NCBI GenBank assembly: GCA_002392915.1
Contig: DGHQ01000038.1
Location: forward strand, 1 to 31,801
DNA length: 31,801 nt
Reading direction: 5' to 3'
DNA from: Bacteroidales bacterium UBA3844
GTDB lineage: Bacteria; Bacteroidota; Bacteroidia; Bacteroidales; Paludibacteraceae
Part shown: piece after piece, positions 1 to 7,489 of the stretch
How positions within the stretch are numbered: the stretch's first letter is position 1
How the letters are laid out: every line of letters begins with the position of its first letter
Notes under the pieces: model-generated
The model's input: only the letters and a program-made list of their open reading frames with translations
Told to the model about the DNA's origin: nothing
Databases searched by the model: none
Translations under genes and position numbers: made by a program

Positions 1-7
1 GAGATCG

Positions 8-163
8 AAAAAAGCTGTTTTAGACTGTGACTCTAAATAGGCTCTGGACCTTAGTATTCTATATGGTCTTTGCAGCTTGAACGAAAGAGACCAATACGAA
101 CTATAGTCTTTGAGACTTCACGAATGAGGGTTTTCTCTTTCGTTCCGATCTTTTCCCCTTAAT
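8..163 (-). ncRNA. candidate structured small RNA (possibly 6S-like)
   Basis: No convincing gene covers this stretch, but it has strong secondary structure and transcription signals on the minus strand. A perfect 12-bp inverted repeat (79-90 with 134-145) encloses a small palindrome (105-109 with 113-117, loop TTG). Flanking pairing joins 2-7 with 146-151. Near the 3' end, 19-24 pairs with 32-37 (with 14-16/40-42 outside it), followed on the minus strand by a T6 run, which looks like an intrinsic terminator. A TACCTTTG box at 168-175 would start transcription near 160-163. The implied RNA is about 150 nt. Length and a long imperfect rod would suit a 6S-type or other Bacteroidales sRNA, but I cannot assign a family. 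The window edge may cut the element. Confidence 0.45.
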
Positions 164-167
164 ACAA

Positions 168-199
168 CAAAGGTAAAAAAAGCATCGTTTTTATGACAA
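168..199 (-). promoter_or_regulatory. sigma-ABfr-type promoter for the candidate sRNA
   Basis: On the minus strand, TACCTTTG (168-175) matches the Bacteroidetes -7 consensus TAnnTTTG exactly. A TTG core (197-199) lies 21 nt upstream, as expected for the -33 element. No protein gene begins downstream on this strand, which supports an RNA transcript. Confidence 0.5.
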
Positions 200-215
200 C
201 TTTGGATGTTGTCAT
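193..215. repeat. 8-bp hairpin
   Basis: ATGACAAC (193-200) and GTTGTCAT (208-215) form a perfect 8-bp stem with a 7-nt loop. It overlaps the -33 region of the candidate sRNA promoter, so it could be an operator, but no function can be assigned. Confidence 0.3.
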
Positions 216-240
216 CTGCAAATTCTTTTGTTTGATTTTG

Positions 241-284
241 TTGATTTTCGCAAAATTTCGCTGTGCTCATTTTGCGAAAATCAA
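241..284. repeat. 16-bp perfect inverted repeat
   Basis: Positions 241-256 and 269-284 are perfect reverse complements (TTGATTTTCGCAAAAT and its complement) around a 12-nt loop. It lies between the LRR gene end and the sRNA promoter. There is no T-run on either side, so it is not a standard intrinsic terminator. It could be an mRNA 3'-end stabilising hairpin or a protein-binding palindrome. The rest of 285-414 shows nothing I can identify. Confidence 0.6.
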
Positions 285-414
285 TCATACTGCAAACTTA
301 GAGTCAAAAAGGTTGCAGAAATCGTCGGCCAAACAGAAAATTTCGGTAATTTTGTCTTCAGGAATCATGGCGTTGTTTTTCGTTAGTTTTGTTTTTTTTG
401 CACTTTAAAATTAC

Positions 415-434
415 GAAAAATAACGCTATTTTTC
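415..434 (-). terminator. weak hairpin after the LRR gene
   Basis: GAAAAATA (415-422) and TATTTTTC (427-434) form an 8-bp AT-rich stem with a 4-nt loop, starting 10 nt beyond the stop codon of the LRR gene and followed by GTAATTTT on the minus strand. It may end the LRR transcript. The stem is A/T-rich, so stability is low. Confidence 0.35.
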
Positions 435-444
435 AAATAATCAA

Positions 445-1206
445 CTAGTTAAAATTCATCGAACTCACGTTAAAATAAAATGGTTCAGACGACGATGCGA
501 TAGACCATGGCCTTTTATTTTTGTCAACTTTTTCTTTTGTCGACATCCAGTCTGAGATGATATTTACACCTATTGTATAAAAGATTCGTTTGTCTACATT
601 CTCTACCTGTGTTCTTATGCTTGAATGAGAAATGTAGATTTCTGGCAAATTCTCTGTGTCCTCAAATGTCTTGTCATAGTAAATTTGAATTGGCCTGTTT
701 CCTATATAATCTTCCAATTCAGTTAGAAATACTTTTGTCTTCATTCCGATGAACAGATTTTTCCCCATTCTTCTTGCAGGTGGAAGTGCGAACACTCCAC
801 TTGTGATTTCCATATTGCTGAATGCTTCGTTGCCAATGAATTTCAAACCGTATGGAATGATGAGGTCTTTCAATCTTGCTCCTTCGAAAGCCTTCTCTCC
901 AATTCCCAAAACTGAGTATCTTGCGGTATCTTCTGTTTTTCTGCAAAATGACGTAGGAAATGACACAGATGTAGGAATCTTCACAACTTGATCCGAGACT
1001 GTGACACCGCTCACATATACTTCACCTCTGTTTTTGAAATAATATCGTGGCTCGCCGGATTTTCTGCCAACACTGTCCTTTTTTATAATGTATTCAGAAG
1101 CTATGGTGTATATCACCCCGTCTTTCTCGAATGACACTCCTCTTTGGTCAGCAAAAGAAATGATGTATGATGCGAGTGCAAGCAATAGTATTAGTATTCT
1201 TTTCAT
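445..1206 (-). CDS. secreted BspA-like leucine-rich-repeat protein
   Basis: This 253-aa protein has an N-terminal signal peptide (MKRILILLLALASYIISFA). The middle contains a BspA/LRR_5-like unit, roughly residues 98-135: VLGIGEKAFEG, then LKDLIIPYGLKFIGNEAF, the characteristic 'I...AF......L..I..P..L..IG..AF' pattern. Such domains in Bacteroidetes are usually surface or periplasmic and bind proteins or glycans; no enzymatic motif is visible. Residues 24-95 resemble the same region of the upstream gene (EKDG.xY near the mature N-terminus, then a beta-rich segment), so the two are probably tandem paralogs. The start codon overlaps the stop of the upstream gene's extended frame (ATGA), suggesting translational coupling. 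The exact ligand is unknown. Confidence 0.7.
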   Translation of the reverse strand: MKRILILLLALASYIISFADQRGVSFEKDGVIYTIASEYIIKKDSVGRKSGEPRYYFKNRGEVYVSGVTVSDQVVKIPTSVSFPTSFCRKTEDTARYSVLGIGEKAFEGARLKDLIIPYGLKFIGNEAFSNMEITSGVFALPPARRMGKNLFIGMKTKVFLTELEDYIGNRPIQIYYDKTFEDTENLPEIYISHSSIRTQVENVDKRIFYTIGVNIISDWMSTKEKVDKNKRPWSIASSSEPFYFNVSSMNFN

Positions 1207-2191
1207 TCTTTTATCTTTTTGCCGTTCAACTTGTATTTGACATCTCCTTCCACGCCTTCAAATTTGACGTACCAGCCCTCTTTTTGAGTGGCGTCTTCCA
1301 CAGGTGTAAATTCTCTGTAGAATTGGGATTTCCTTTTCTTTTTCGTTGTGACAGTATATTTTGGAAAACGGTAATAATCATTAGTAAGTCTACCCCAAGG
1401 ATATCCTAGCTTTTTTACGTTTACGGCACTAGCTGTGATTATCAGACCTTTTTTCTTACTTTTGGGTGTCGTTGAGTAAGTTCTTCTGCTAAAAAAAAAT
1501 TTTTGTCTTCGACGTAGCTGTTAGGGAATGTTGCGTCGTAGTTGAATGCCTTGTTTAACCAGTTTGTATAGTTACGTGTGGTTGCACTATAACTATCGTT
1601 GTATATAGGATTTTTTCCGATGTATCGAAGCATTTTAGTGTTGATTTTTATCAATCCTTTGGGCTTGCTTGTACTAAATGTAGAATCTTCATTCATTTTT
1701 CGAAATGAATTTCCCCATGAAGGTTGCTTTGTTATATCTAGGATCAAATCTGCGTCAAGTTCGTCGAACACAGCTGTTCCAAGATTGTCAATGTTGTGAA
1801 TCACCAAAGCACCGCTTCCCATCTTAAGTTTGGCGAAGCATCCGTTTCCGGCGAAATTAAGGTCAGGCAACCAGATTCTGTCGTGCTCTTGTCTGTAGAA
1901 TAGACTGTCTGTCAAGCCGACAACCTTGAATCTGCCTACAGCTGGAGGAATGACAACGTCTCTCAGCCCCTCGTCGACTTTAGTCACCATTATTTCACCT
2001 GCCTGATAGAATTTGTCGGGGCCTGTTATGGTGTCGGGAGATTCTTTAGGGTTTGTCACAAGGTATGTGACCAAAACCTTATATGAGATTCCATCTTTCT
2101 CTATGATGTCACCTGTCGAGTATTCTTGAGCGAATAGGTTAATTGCATTTAAGATGAAGGCAAAAATAAACGTGTAAACTTTGCGTATCAT
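1203..2191 (-). CDS. secreted LRR-like protein, reading frame split by a -1 frameshift
   Basis: The conventional reading frame ends at 1442 after 249 aa. It begins with a signal peptide (MIRKVYTFIFAFILNAINLFA) and resembles the downstream LRR-like paralog (EKDGISYKV early in the mature part, a 'VVGLTDSLFY' unit near residues 88-97). Directly before its stop the mRNA reads AGA AAA AAG GTC TGA. If one base is read twice there (-1), translation continues for about 80 more codons in coding-like sequence (for example GLIITASAVNVKKLGYPWG and EGWYVKFEGVEGDVKYKLNG). It then stops at 1203 in an ATGA overlap with the next start. The joined product would be about 329 aa. This could be programmed frameshifting, a recent 1-bp deletion in an A7 run, or a homopolymer sequencing error. 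Confidence 0.6.
1448..1454 (-). other. A AAA AAG slippery heptamer, in frame, two codons before stop
   Basis: In the zero frame of the upstream LRR gene the codons are AGA AAA AAG GTC TGA. A AAA AAG has the X XXY YYZ form used by bacterial dnaX-type -1 frameshifting. A second, weaker candidate, C CCA AAA, lies a few codons earlier. No strong stimulatory stem-loop was obvious within about 40 nt downstream. Confidence 0.5.
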
Positions 2192-2217
2192 TTTTAATTA
2201 TTTTCCGTTTGTCTTTG

Positions 2218-2225
2218 CAAAAATA
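2218..2225 (-). promoter_or_regulatory. -7 element upstream of the LRR gene pair
   Basis: TATTTTTG on the minus strand, 26 nt before the ATG at 2191, matches TAnnTTTG. I see no clear TTTG at the -33 distance. Confidence 0.4.
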
Positions 2226-2317
2226 GTCATTTTTCACCTGTGATTTTCATCATTAGTTTAAATGTTTAGTTAAAAAAACATAAACGTTTTCAGTTAGGTT
2301 GCAGGTCTGTCGCAGAT

Positions 2318-3199
2318 TTATTTGGATCTGTATTTTTTGGGGGACATGCCAAGATGTTGCTTGACGTACTGGCAGAAAAAGGAGTGGTTTGCGAAGTTGT
2401 ATTTGTCTGCTATTGCAATGATAGGGAGGTCAGTCAGCTTCAGGTCGATTTTTATTTGTTGGATGGCGAAAGTGTTTATTACGTCAAGCGCTCGATTGGA
2501 GGTCTTCTCCTTGATTATTTTCGATAGATGTTTAGGAGAGACGCAAAGGAGATCTGCATAGTACGACACAGTGCGGTGTCTTCCTCCGTCTTCATTCAGC
2601 TTTTTTATGAACTGATTGAATAATGAGCTTGCACGGTTGCTCGTCTGACAAGAATTTTCAGATTCTTTTGTTGTGGCATGGGAGCAGCTATTGTTCAAGA
2701 CTTCAAAAAAAAGAGTGCTGAACAGATGGAATAAAGAGTTGCTACGGAATGGCAGCAGCGGGTTTGTGGCATGTCGACGTAGCAAGTCGAGCAATATACT
2801 AATGTGTCCGGATGGTGTTTGGTCTCCGAAATGCACAATTGGGGTAAAGTCGCCTTCCAGCACTTGAGAAAGATTAAGTCTGGTAGGAAGCAGGTGGTCG
2901 GCGATGCGTGGGGTATAGAAAAGCACGAAAGCCTGACAGTCGCTGCTTGACAACACTTGATGAATGGTTTGTAACGGTTTGCAAAGAATTGCGTCGCAGT
3001 TTTCTAAATGTTGAATTTTGTCGTCCACGGTCATTTGAAGATGACCATTCAAACAAAAAAACATGATGAGCATTTCCGACTGGAAAGCGGCGTTTATATG
3101 TGGCACATTTGGCAGATGGTCACAGAGAACAAAGTCGTTTTCCAGACAACACATTCCGGAAGTCTCCTGTAGTTGAGATTGTGTAATAGAATAAATCAT
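2318..3199 (-). CDS. AraC-family transcriptional regulator
   Basis: This 293-aa protein has an N-terminal cupin-like sensing half (roughly 20-115, including MLIMFFCLNGHLQMTVDD and CDAILCKP). The C-terminal double helix-turn-helix (about 195-293) is typical of AraC/XylS: ADLLCVSPKHLSKIIKEKT for the first HTH and IADKYNFANHSFFCQYVKQHLGMSPKKYR for the second (segments: IADKYNFANHSFF, HLGMSPKKYR). It is transcribed divergently from the TolC-HlyD-MFS operon across a 204-bp intergenic region, so it probably controls that operon in response to an exported small molecule. A TAAATTTG box at 3204-3211 would place the transcript start almost at the annotated ATG. The mRNA may therefore be leaderless, or translation may begin at Met16 (3154). 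Confidence 0.85.
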   Translation of the reverse strand: MIYSITQSQLQETSGMCCLENDFVLCDHLPNVPHINAAFQSEMLIMFFCLNGHLQMTVDDKIQHLENCDAILCKPLQTIHQVLSSSDCQAFVLFYTPRIADHLLPTRLNLSQVLEGDFTPIVHFGDQTPSGHISILLDLLRRHATNPLLPFRSNSLFHLFSTLFFEVLNNSCSHATTKESENSCQTSNRASSLFNQFIKKLNEDGGRHRTVSYYADLLCVSPKHLSKIIKEKTSNRALDVINTFAIQQIKIDLKLTDLPIIAIADKYNFANHSFFCQYVKQHLGMSPKKYRSK

Positions 3200-3203
3200 A
3201 ACA

Positions 3204-3211
3204 CAAATTTA
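3204..3211 (-). promoter_or_regulatory. -7 element for the AraC regulator
   Basis: TAAATTTG on the minus strand fits TAnnTTTG. Its expected start site falls at about 3198, essentially on the ATG at 3199, hence the leaderless or alternative-start question noted for the gene. Confidence 0.35.
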
Positions 3212-3364
3212 TTGTCTTTTGTTTGAAAACGGATGTCTGAAAGTTCGTTATTTATGTTTTATATTGCCTATATGATGTTTTGTGGCTTTTTTCTTTTGTT
3301 GAAATAGCGAAAAAACAAACATTATCAGACGAAAATGCCACATTCTCTTTTCTTATTAAAAACA

Positions 3365-3372
3365 TAATTTTG
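3365..3372 (+). promoter_or_regulatory. -7 element for the efflux operon
   Basis: TAATTTTG lies 31 nt upstream of the tolC-like ATG and matches TAnnTTTG. Expected transcription start is near 3379. A short inverted pair (TCTGA in 3235-3241, TCAGA near 3325) flanks the upstream part of this intergenic region and could be a regulator site, but it is too short to insist on. Confidence 0.45.
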
Positions 3373-3403
3373 CACCTCGAATTTCAAAAACGATCCAAAT
3401 TTC

Positions 3404-4753
3404 ATGAAGAAAAAGAGATTATCAACGCTGGTGTTCCTCTGTGTGTTGACGCAGTTGAATGCTCAGCAGAGGCTTGATGTCGGGTTGGATGATATATTCA
3501 ACATAGCCGATCAGAATAGTCGTCAGATCCGCATCAGCTCGATAGGTGTTGAGGCATCAGGAGAGGGTGTCAAGTCGGCGAAAAGTGCGTATTTGCCAGA
3601 CGTTAATTTTAGCCTCAGTGGCAGTTTTATTGGTACGGCAAGTTTGCTGAGTCGAGGGTTTAGCTCCGATGGACAAACAGTGGTCCCTTATGCGATAGGC
3701 GAGGGGTATGTGCGTAACGGTGCTCAGCCGACGCCACACTGGGGAAATGATTTAGTCGCACAGGTCACGCAGGTCATCTATGCTGGTGGAGCGGTCAGGG
3801 CAGGTGTCCGGTTGGCTGAACTGGGTGAGGAAATGGCACATCTGGATTTGGAAAAGAACCGTCAAGAGGTTCGCTTCTTGTTGACTGGACAATATTTGGA
3901 ATTATGCAAACTGAACAATCAGCTTGAGGTGGTGAGAAAAAACAGGGAACTTACAGAGAAGGTGTTGTCTACAATGCGTGCAAGCCACGAGCAAGGCACT
4001 GTTTTGAAGAATGATATCACTCGTTATGAACTGCAGTTGCAAGGACTTATGTTGAATGAGACGCAATTGCGGGATGCTATCAGCATAATGAATCACCAGC
4101 TTGTGACAACACTGCATCTGGATGATAATACGGAGATTGTGCCGAAGCAGATGATCTCTCCCGTCGAATCCACTCAACAGGAACAATGGCATGAAGCAGC
4201 GTCGAAGCAGAATATCACATTGCAGCAGGCAAGGCTCGCATCTGAAATCTCAGTGACTGAGAAAAAAGTTGTCAGAGCTGCTCAGTTGCCTACTATCGCT
4301 CTGTTTGCGGAAGATCATCTTGGCGGACCCTATTTAAATGATTTTATTCCTGTGGATGCCAATGTCAACGCTTGGTTTATTGGAGTCGGAATCAAATATA
4401 ATCTTTCAAATTTATGGCGAAAGAATCACGATATAAAGAAAGCTGACATTAATGTCCGTCAGAGTGAAGAGACTGTCGAACTTGCAAGTGAGAGAATTAA
4501 GAATGCTGTGCAGGCTGATTTCGTTAATTTCCAGACTTCATTTGTTGAGGTAGAGACACAGCGAAAACAGGTAGAACTTGCGACTCAGCATTATGAAGTG
4601 ACGCAAAACCGTTATAATAATGGTCTTGCCCTCCTCACAGACATGCTAGATGCCAGCAATATGAAACTATCAGCTGACATGATGCTGGTCAACGCTCAGA
4701 TAAATCTAATGTATAATTATTATAAACTAAAGTATATAACAAGTTCGCTATGA
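3404..4753 (+). CDS. TolC-like outer-membrane efflux protein
   Basis: This 449-aa protein has a signal peptide ending around residue 20 (VFLCVLTQLNA). The body shows the two-repeat outer-membrane efflux protein (OEP) pattern: long amphipathic helices (for example the segments around 120-215 and 335-445) separated by beta-rich segments, with GVRLAELGEEMA and the C-terminal YNNGLALLTDMLDA signature seen in TolC relatives. It would form the trimeric exit duct of a tripartite exporter. Its stop codon overlaps the ATG of the HlyD-like gene by 4 nt (ATGA), so the two are translationally coupled. There is no N-terminal Cys lipobox, so it is TolC-like rather than an NodT/OprM lipoprotein. The substrate cannot be read from sequence. 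Confidence 0.85.
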   Translation: MKKKRLSTLVFLCVLTQLNAQQRLDVGLDDIFNIADQNSRQIRISSIGVEASGEGVKSAKSAYLPDVNFSLSGSFIGTASLLSRGFSSDGQTVVPYAIGEGYVRNGAQPTPHWGNDLVAQVTQVIYAGGAVRAGVRLAELGEEMAHLDLEKNRQEVRFLLTGQYLELCKLNNQLEVVRKNRELTEKVLSTMRASHEQGTVLKNDITRYELQLQGLMLNETQLRDAISIMNHQLVTTLHLDDNTEIVPKQMISPVESTQQEQWHEAASKQNITLQQARLASEISVTEKKVVRAAQLPTIALFAEDHLGGPYLNDFIPVDANVNAWFIGVGIKYNLSNLWRKNHDIKKADINVRQSEETVELASERIKNAVQADFVNFQTSFVEVETQRKQVELATQHYEVTQNRYNNGLALLTDMLDASNMKLSADMMLVNAQINLMYNYYKLKYITSSL

Positions 4754-5769
4754 GAAAATATATTTACAATACAGTTGTCGTTATTCTTCTTATTGTCGGT
4801 GTTTTCATTGTCATATTAAATTTCTGTCACTTTGGAAATGTGGAATTCACAGACAATGCACGTGTCCGTCAGCATATCACACCTCAGAACACCCGTGTAC
4901 AGGGATTTATTAAAGAGGTGCGGTTTGAAGAGTTTCAGAAAGTTAGCAAAGGCGACACTCTTGTGGTTATAGAAGATGCGGAATTCCGTCTTCGTCTGGC
5001 ACAGGCGGAAGCTGATTTAGCACGTGCCATGGAAGGAATAAAAGCAACTGGAAGCAGTATTGCCACAACTGAAGCTGGTATGCAGGTGACAGAAGCCAGT
5101 ATTGAGGAAGCACGAGTGAATTTAGAGAATGCAAAAAAAGAAGATCTTCGTTTTGAAGCATTGCTCAAGGATGACGCTGTGACTCGTCAGCAGTATGATA
5201 ATGTACATACAGCATATCTTGCGGCTTGTGCCAGATATGAGCAGGTGACTCGCTCGCACACCACACAATCGCGAGTCAAGGCAGAGCAGGGGCATCATTT
5301 GTCGGCAGCCAACTGTACGTTGGAACTTGCACGTGCGGCAGTGGCTCTTGCACGTCTCAATCTTTCATATTGTTATATTGTAGCTACTTGTGATGGAGTG
5401 GTCGGCACAAAAGATATTCAGGAAGGAATGCTCGTTCAGCCTGGTCAGACGATGGTGAATATAGTCGACGGGAACAGTCTTTGGGTAGAGGCAAATTATA
5501 AGGAGAGCCAGTTGTCAAATATTAAAGAAGGAAATGAGGTAAGAATGACTGCAGACGCTGTTCCGGATGTCGAGTATAAGGGAAGGGTGGAGCGAGTGAG
5601 CGACGCTACAGGCAGCGCATTCTCATTGATTCCTATTGATAATGCGACTGGAAATTTTGTGAAGGTGGAACAGCGTGTGACGGTGCGTATTTCGCTTGAA
5701 GGAAATGATCCAGAATCACTTGCCAAGTTGCGAGCAGGATATAATATGGAATGTGAGGTGATATATTAA
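4750..5769 (+). CDS. HlyD/EmrA-type membrane fusion protein
   Basis: This 339-aa periplasmic adaptor has one N-terminal transmembrane helix (about 6-28) followed by the split biotinyl-lipoyl domain. The first half (residues about 45-78) has VQGFIKEVRFEEFQKVSKGD and the second (about 213-235) has SYCYIVATCDGVVGTKD and GMLVQPGQTM. A long alpha-helical hairpin (about 80-200, Ala/Glu-rich) lies between them and would dock onto the TolC-like channel. The terminal beta-barrel segment (LWVEANYKESQLSNIKEGN) is typical of EmrA. It sits between TolC and MFS partners, as in EmrAB-TolC systems, which expel hydrophobic drugs, fatty acids or bile-like compounds. Confidence 0.9.
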   Translation: MRKYIYNTVVVILLIVGVFIVILNFCHFGNVEFTDNARVRQHITPQNTRVQGFIKEVRFEEFQKVSKGDTLVVIEDAEFRLRLAQAEADLARAMEGIKATGSSIATTEAGMQVTEASIEEARVNLENAKKEDLRFEALLKDDAVTRQQYDNVHTAYLAACARYEQVTRSHTTQSRVKAEQGHHLSAANCTLELARAAVALARLNLSYCYIVATCDGVVGTKDIQEGMLVQPGQTMVNIVDGNSLWVEANYKESQLSNIKEGNEVRMTADAVPDVEYKGRVERVSDATGSAFSLIPIDNATGNFVKVEQRVTVRISLEGNDPESLAKLRAGYNMECEVIY

Positions 5770-5780
5770 TTTGTAAGGTT

Positions 5781-7391
5781 ATGCTTCCTCTTCCACCACC
5801 ACCTCCTACGGGCATGGGTTTTATGATGCCTATGTTTCGTGATTGGGTACCCAAACGTATCCAGCCGTGGATATATGTTGTCTGTGTCTTCTGTATCCAG
5901 TTTTCTGGAGGCATGTATTTGGGTGCCCTAGAAGACATTCAGGGATCAACGAACTTTATGATAGAAGACTTGCTGATGCTGCTATATGCGAATTTGGCAG
6001 GAATGGCGATTTATTTTCCTATGTTGTTCCGTATGAAATTCCGTTTTACGAATCAACAGTTGCTTATTGGCTCGGCAATTATCATAGCAGTGTGTAATCT
6101 TATCACCATGCATTCCACTTGTATGCCACTTCTTTTGGTAGTCTGTTTCATAGAGGGTATGGCTAAAATACAGGGCACTTTTGAACATATGAGCAACATA
6201 CAATTATGGATTACACCGCGACGCGATTTTGCCGTGTTTTTCCCGGTGCTTCATATTGTTTTGCTTACTGCTATTGAAGGAAGTGCTTTCTTGGCTGCTT
6301 GGTTTGGATACCATTTTTCATGGCAGATGATGCATGTGTTCACCGTCGGGACTATGTGTCTTGTTGTTGCTGTGCAGTTGTTCTTGTGTCGGCCTTTTTG
6401 TCCGATGCCGCAACGTCTTAGTCTGAAGGGCATCGACTATGGCAGTGGCTTACTGATTAGTCTTTTGATGTTGATTATTTCTTATATTATGGTTTATGGC
6501 GACTACAAAATGTGGTTCGACAACCGTAATTTGCGTATTCTTGTTGGTGTGTCCATTTTTCTTTCTGGGGTCATTTTGCATCGTCTGCTGCGAGTCCAGA
6601 ATCCTTATGTTGATCTTCGGATTTTCCGTTTGCGGAATGTGATACCTATATTGGCGGTTGTCACAGTCGCGGAGTTTCTTTTAGGTTGTGAGCATACTAT
6701 GGAAGAAATCCTTTGTTCCGAGGTGTTGAAACTAGAAGAGCACACAAAAGAGGAACTGTTTTTATGGACTCTGCCAGGAGTATATGTAGGGGTAGCTATC
6801 GACTTGTTGTGGCTGAAGGTCTTGAAATGGAAAGTGTGGAAACTATTGGCAATAGGTTTTGGATTCATATTGGTATATGCTATGCTTATGTATTTCACAC
6901 TCGACATGCAAGTCAACATCGAACAGTTCCGTTTGCCGATTATGTGCCGTGGAGTGGCATACTCTATTTTGGCAGCCACGTTGATGTGGTCGTTAGATGA
7001 GTCGATCCCTGATTTGGAACAATTTTTCATGGGATTGTTCATCTTCAATATTTTCCACATGTATCTCGCTGGAGCTGCTGGATATGGCATATACACCACT
7101 ATGTTTTCACAGTTCTTGAATGATGATATTGTACGTTACGGACAACAGTTGACTTTGACTCGCGTAGATCCTACTCATTTTGATTTCCCGTATTTTATGG
7201 AAAATTTTGTGCAGAGTATGATCAACACTGCTGTCAAGCAAGTTTATGGAATTGTCATATGGATAAGTGGAACGATGACTGTACTCTTCTTTGTCCTTGA
7301 CATCCCAGCTGTACGTACTAATTTCCGCAAAGTACCTATATGGCCGGTTTATGGTATTGAATATCTTGCAAGAAAAGTGAATCGGTCGTGA
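5781..7391 (+). CDS. MFS transporter of the tripartite efflux system
   Basis: This 536-aa integral membrane protein has about 12-14 hydrophobic segments, starting after an unusual short N-terminus with a Leu/Pro stretch (five consecutive prolines at residues 5-9). Size, topology and position 11 nt behind the HlyD-like gene make it the EmrB-type inner-membrane pump. It is divergent: the classical MFS motif A (GxLaDrxGrrxxl) is not clear between the second and third helices, as is common in Bacteroidetes members of this group. Polyproline runs normally stall ribosomes and require EF-P, so initiation-proximal output may be EF-P dependent. The operon ends in the hairpin at 7422-7456. Confidence 0.8.
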   Translation: MLPLPPPPPTGMGFMMPMFRDWVPKRIQPWIYVVCVFCIQFSGGMYLGALEDIQGSTNFMIEDLLMLLYANLAGMAIYFPMLFRMKFRFTNQQLLIGSAIIIAVCNLITMHSTCMPLLLVVCFIEGMAKIQGTFEHMSNIQLWITPRRDFAVFFPVLHIVLLTAIEGSAFLAAWFGYHFSWQMMHVFTVGTMCLVVAVQLFLCRPFCPMPQRLSLKGIDYGSGLLISLLMLIISYIMVYGDYKMWFDNRNLRILVGVSIFLSGVILHRLLRVQNPYVDLRIFRLRNVIPILAVVTVAEFLLGCEHTMEEILCSEVLKLEEHTKEELFLWTLPGVYVGVAIDLLWLKVLKWKVWKLLAIGFGFILVYAMLMYFTLDMQVNIEQFRLPIMCRGVAYSILAATLMWSLDESIPDLEQFFMGLFIFNIFHMYLAGAAGYGIYTTMFSQFLNDDIVRYGQQLTLTRVDPTHFDFPYFMENFVQSMINTAVKQVYGIVIWISGTMTVLFFVLDIPAVRTNFRKVPIWPVYGIEYLARKVNRS

Positions 7392-7421
7392 AGCCGAGAC
7401 ATAAAAAGTGTATTAAAAACT

Positions 7422-7456
7422 AAGCCGTTTCAGAGAATACAATCCTGAAACGGCTT
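7422..7456. terminator. bidirectional intrinsic terminator
   Basis: AAGCCGTTTCAG (7422-7433) and CTGAAACGGCTT (7445-7456) form a perfect 12-bp stem with an 11-nt loop. On the minus strand it is followed by AGTTTTTAATAC and on the plus strand by a T-rich tail. It separates the convergent efflux and GH9 operons. Confidence 0.8.
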
Positions 7457-7489
7457 TCAATTCTTCATTCCGCATTCATCATTTCTAAT

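Noticed and set aside
193..408. 71-codon plus-strand frame in the first intergenic region
   Set aside because: It reads straight through the 16-bp inverted repeat, has low-complexity hydrophobic composition, and no promoter or homologous family was recognised.
3280..3477. 65-codon plus-strand frame before the tolC-like gene
   Set aside because: It spans the intergenic promoter and overlaps the tolC-like start in another frame; the signal peptide of the larger gene explains the sequence.
6605..7099. 164-codon minus-strand frame opposite the MFS gene
   Set aside because: Antisense shadow; the plus strand gives a continuous membrane protein with operon partners.
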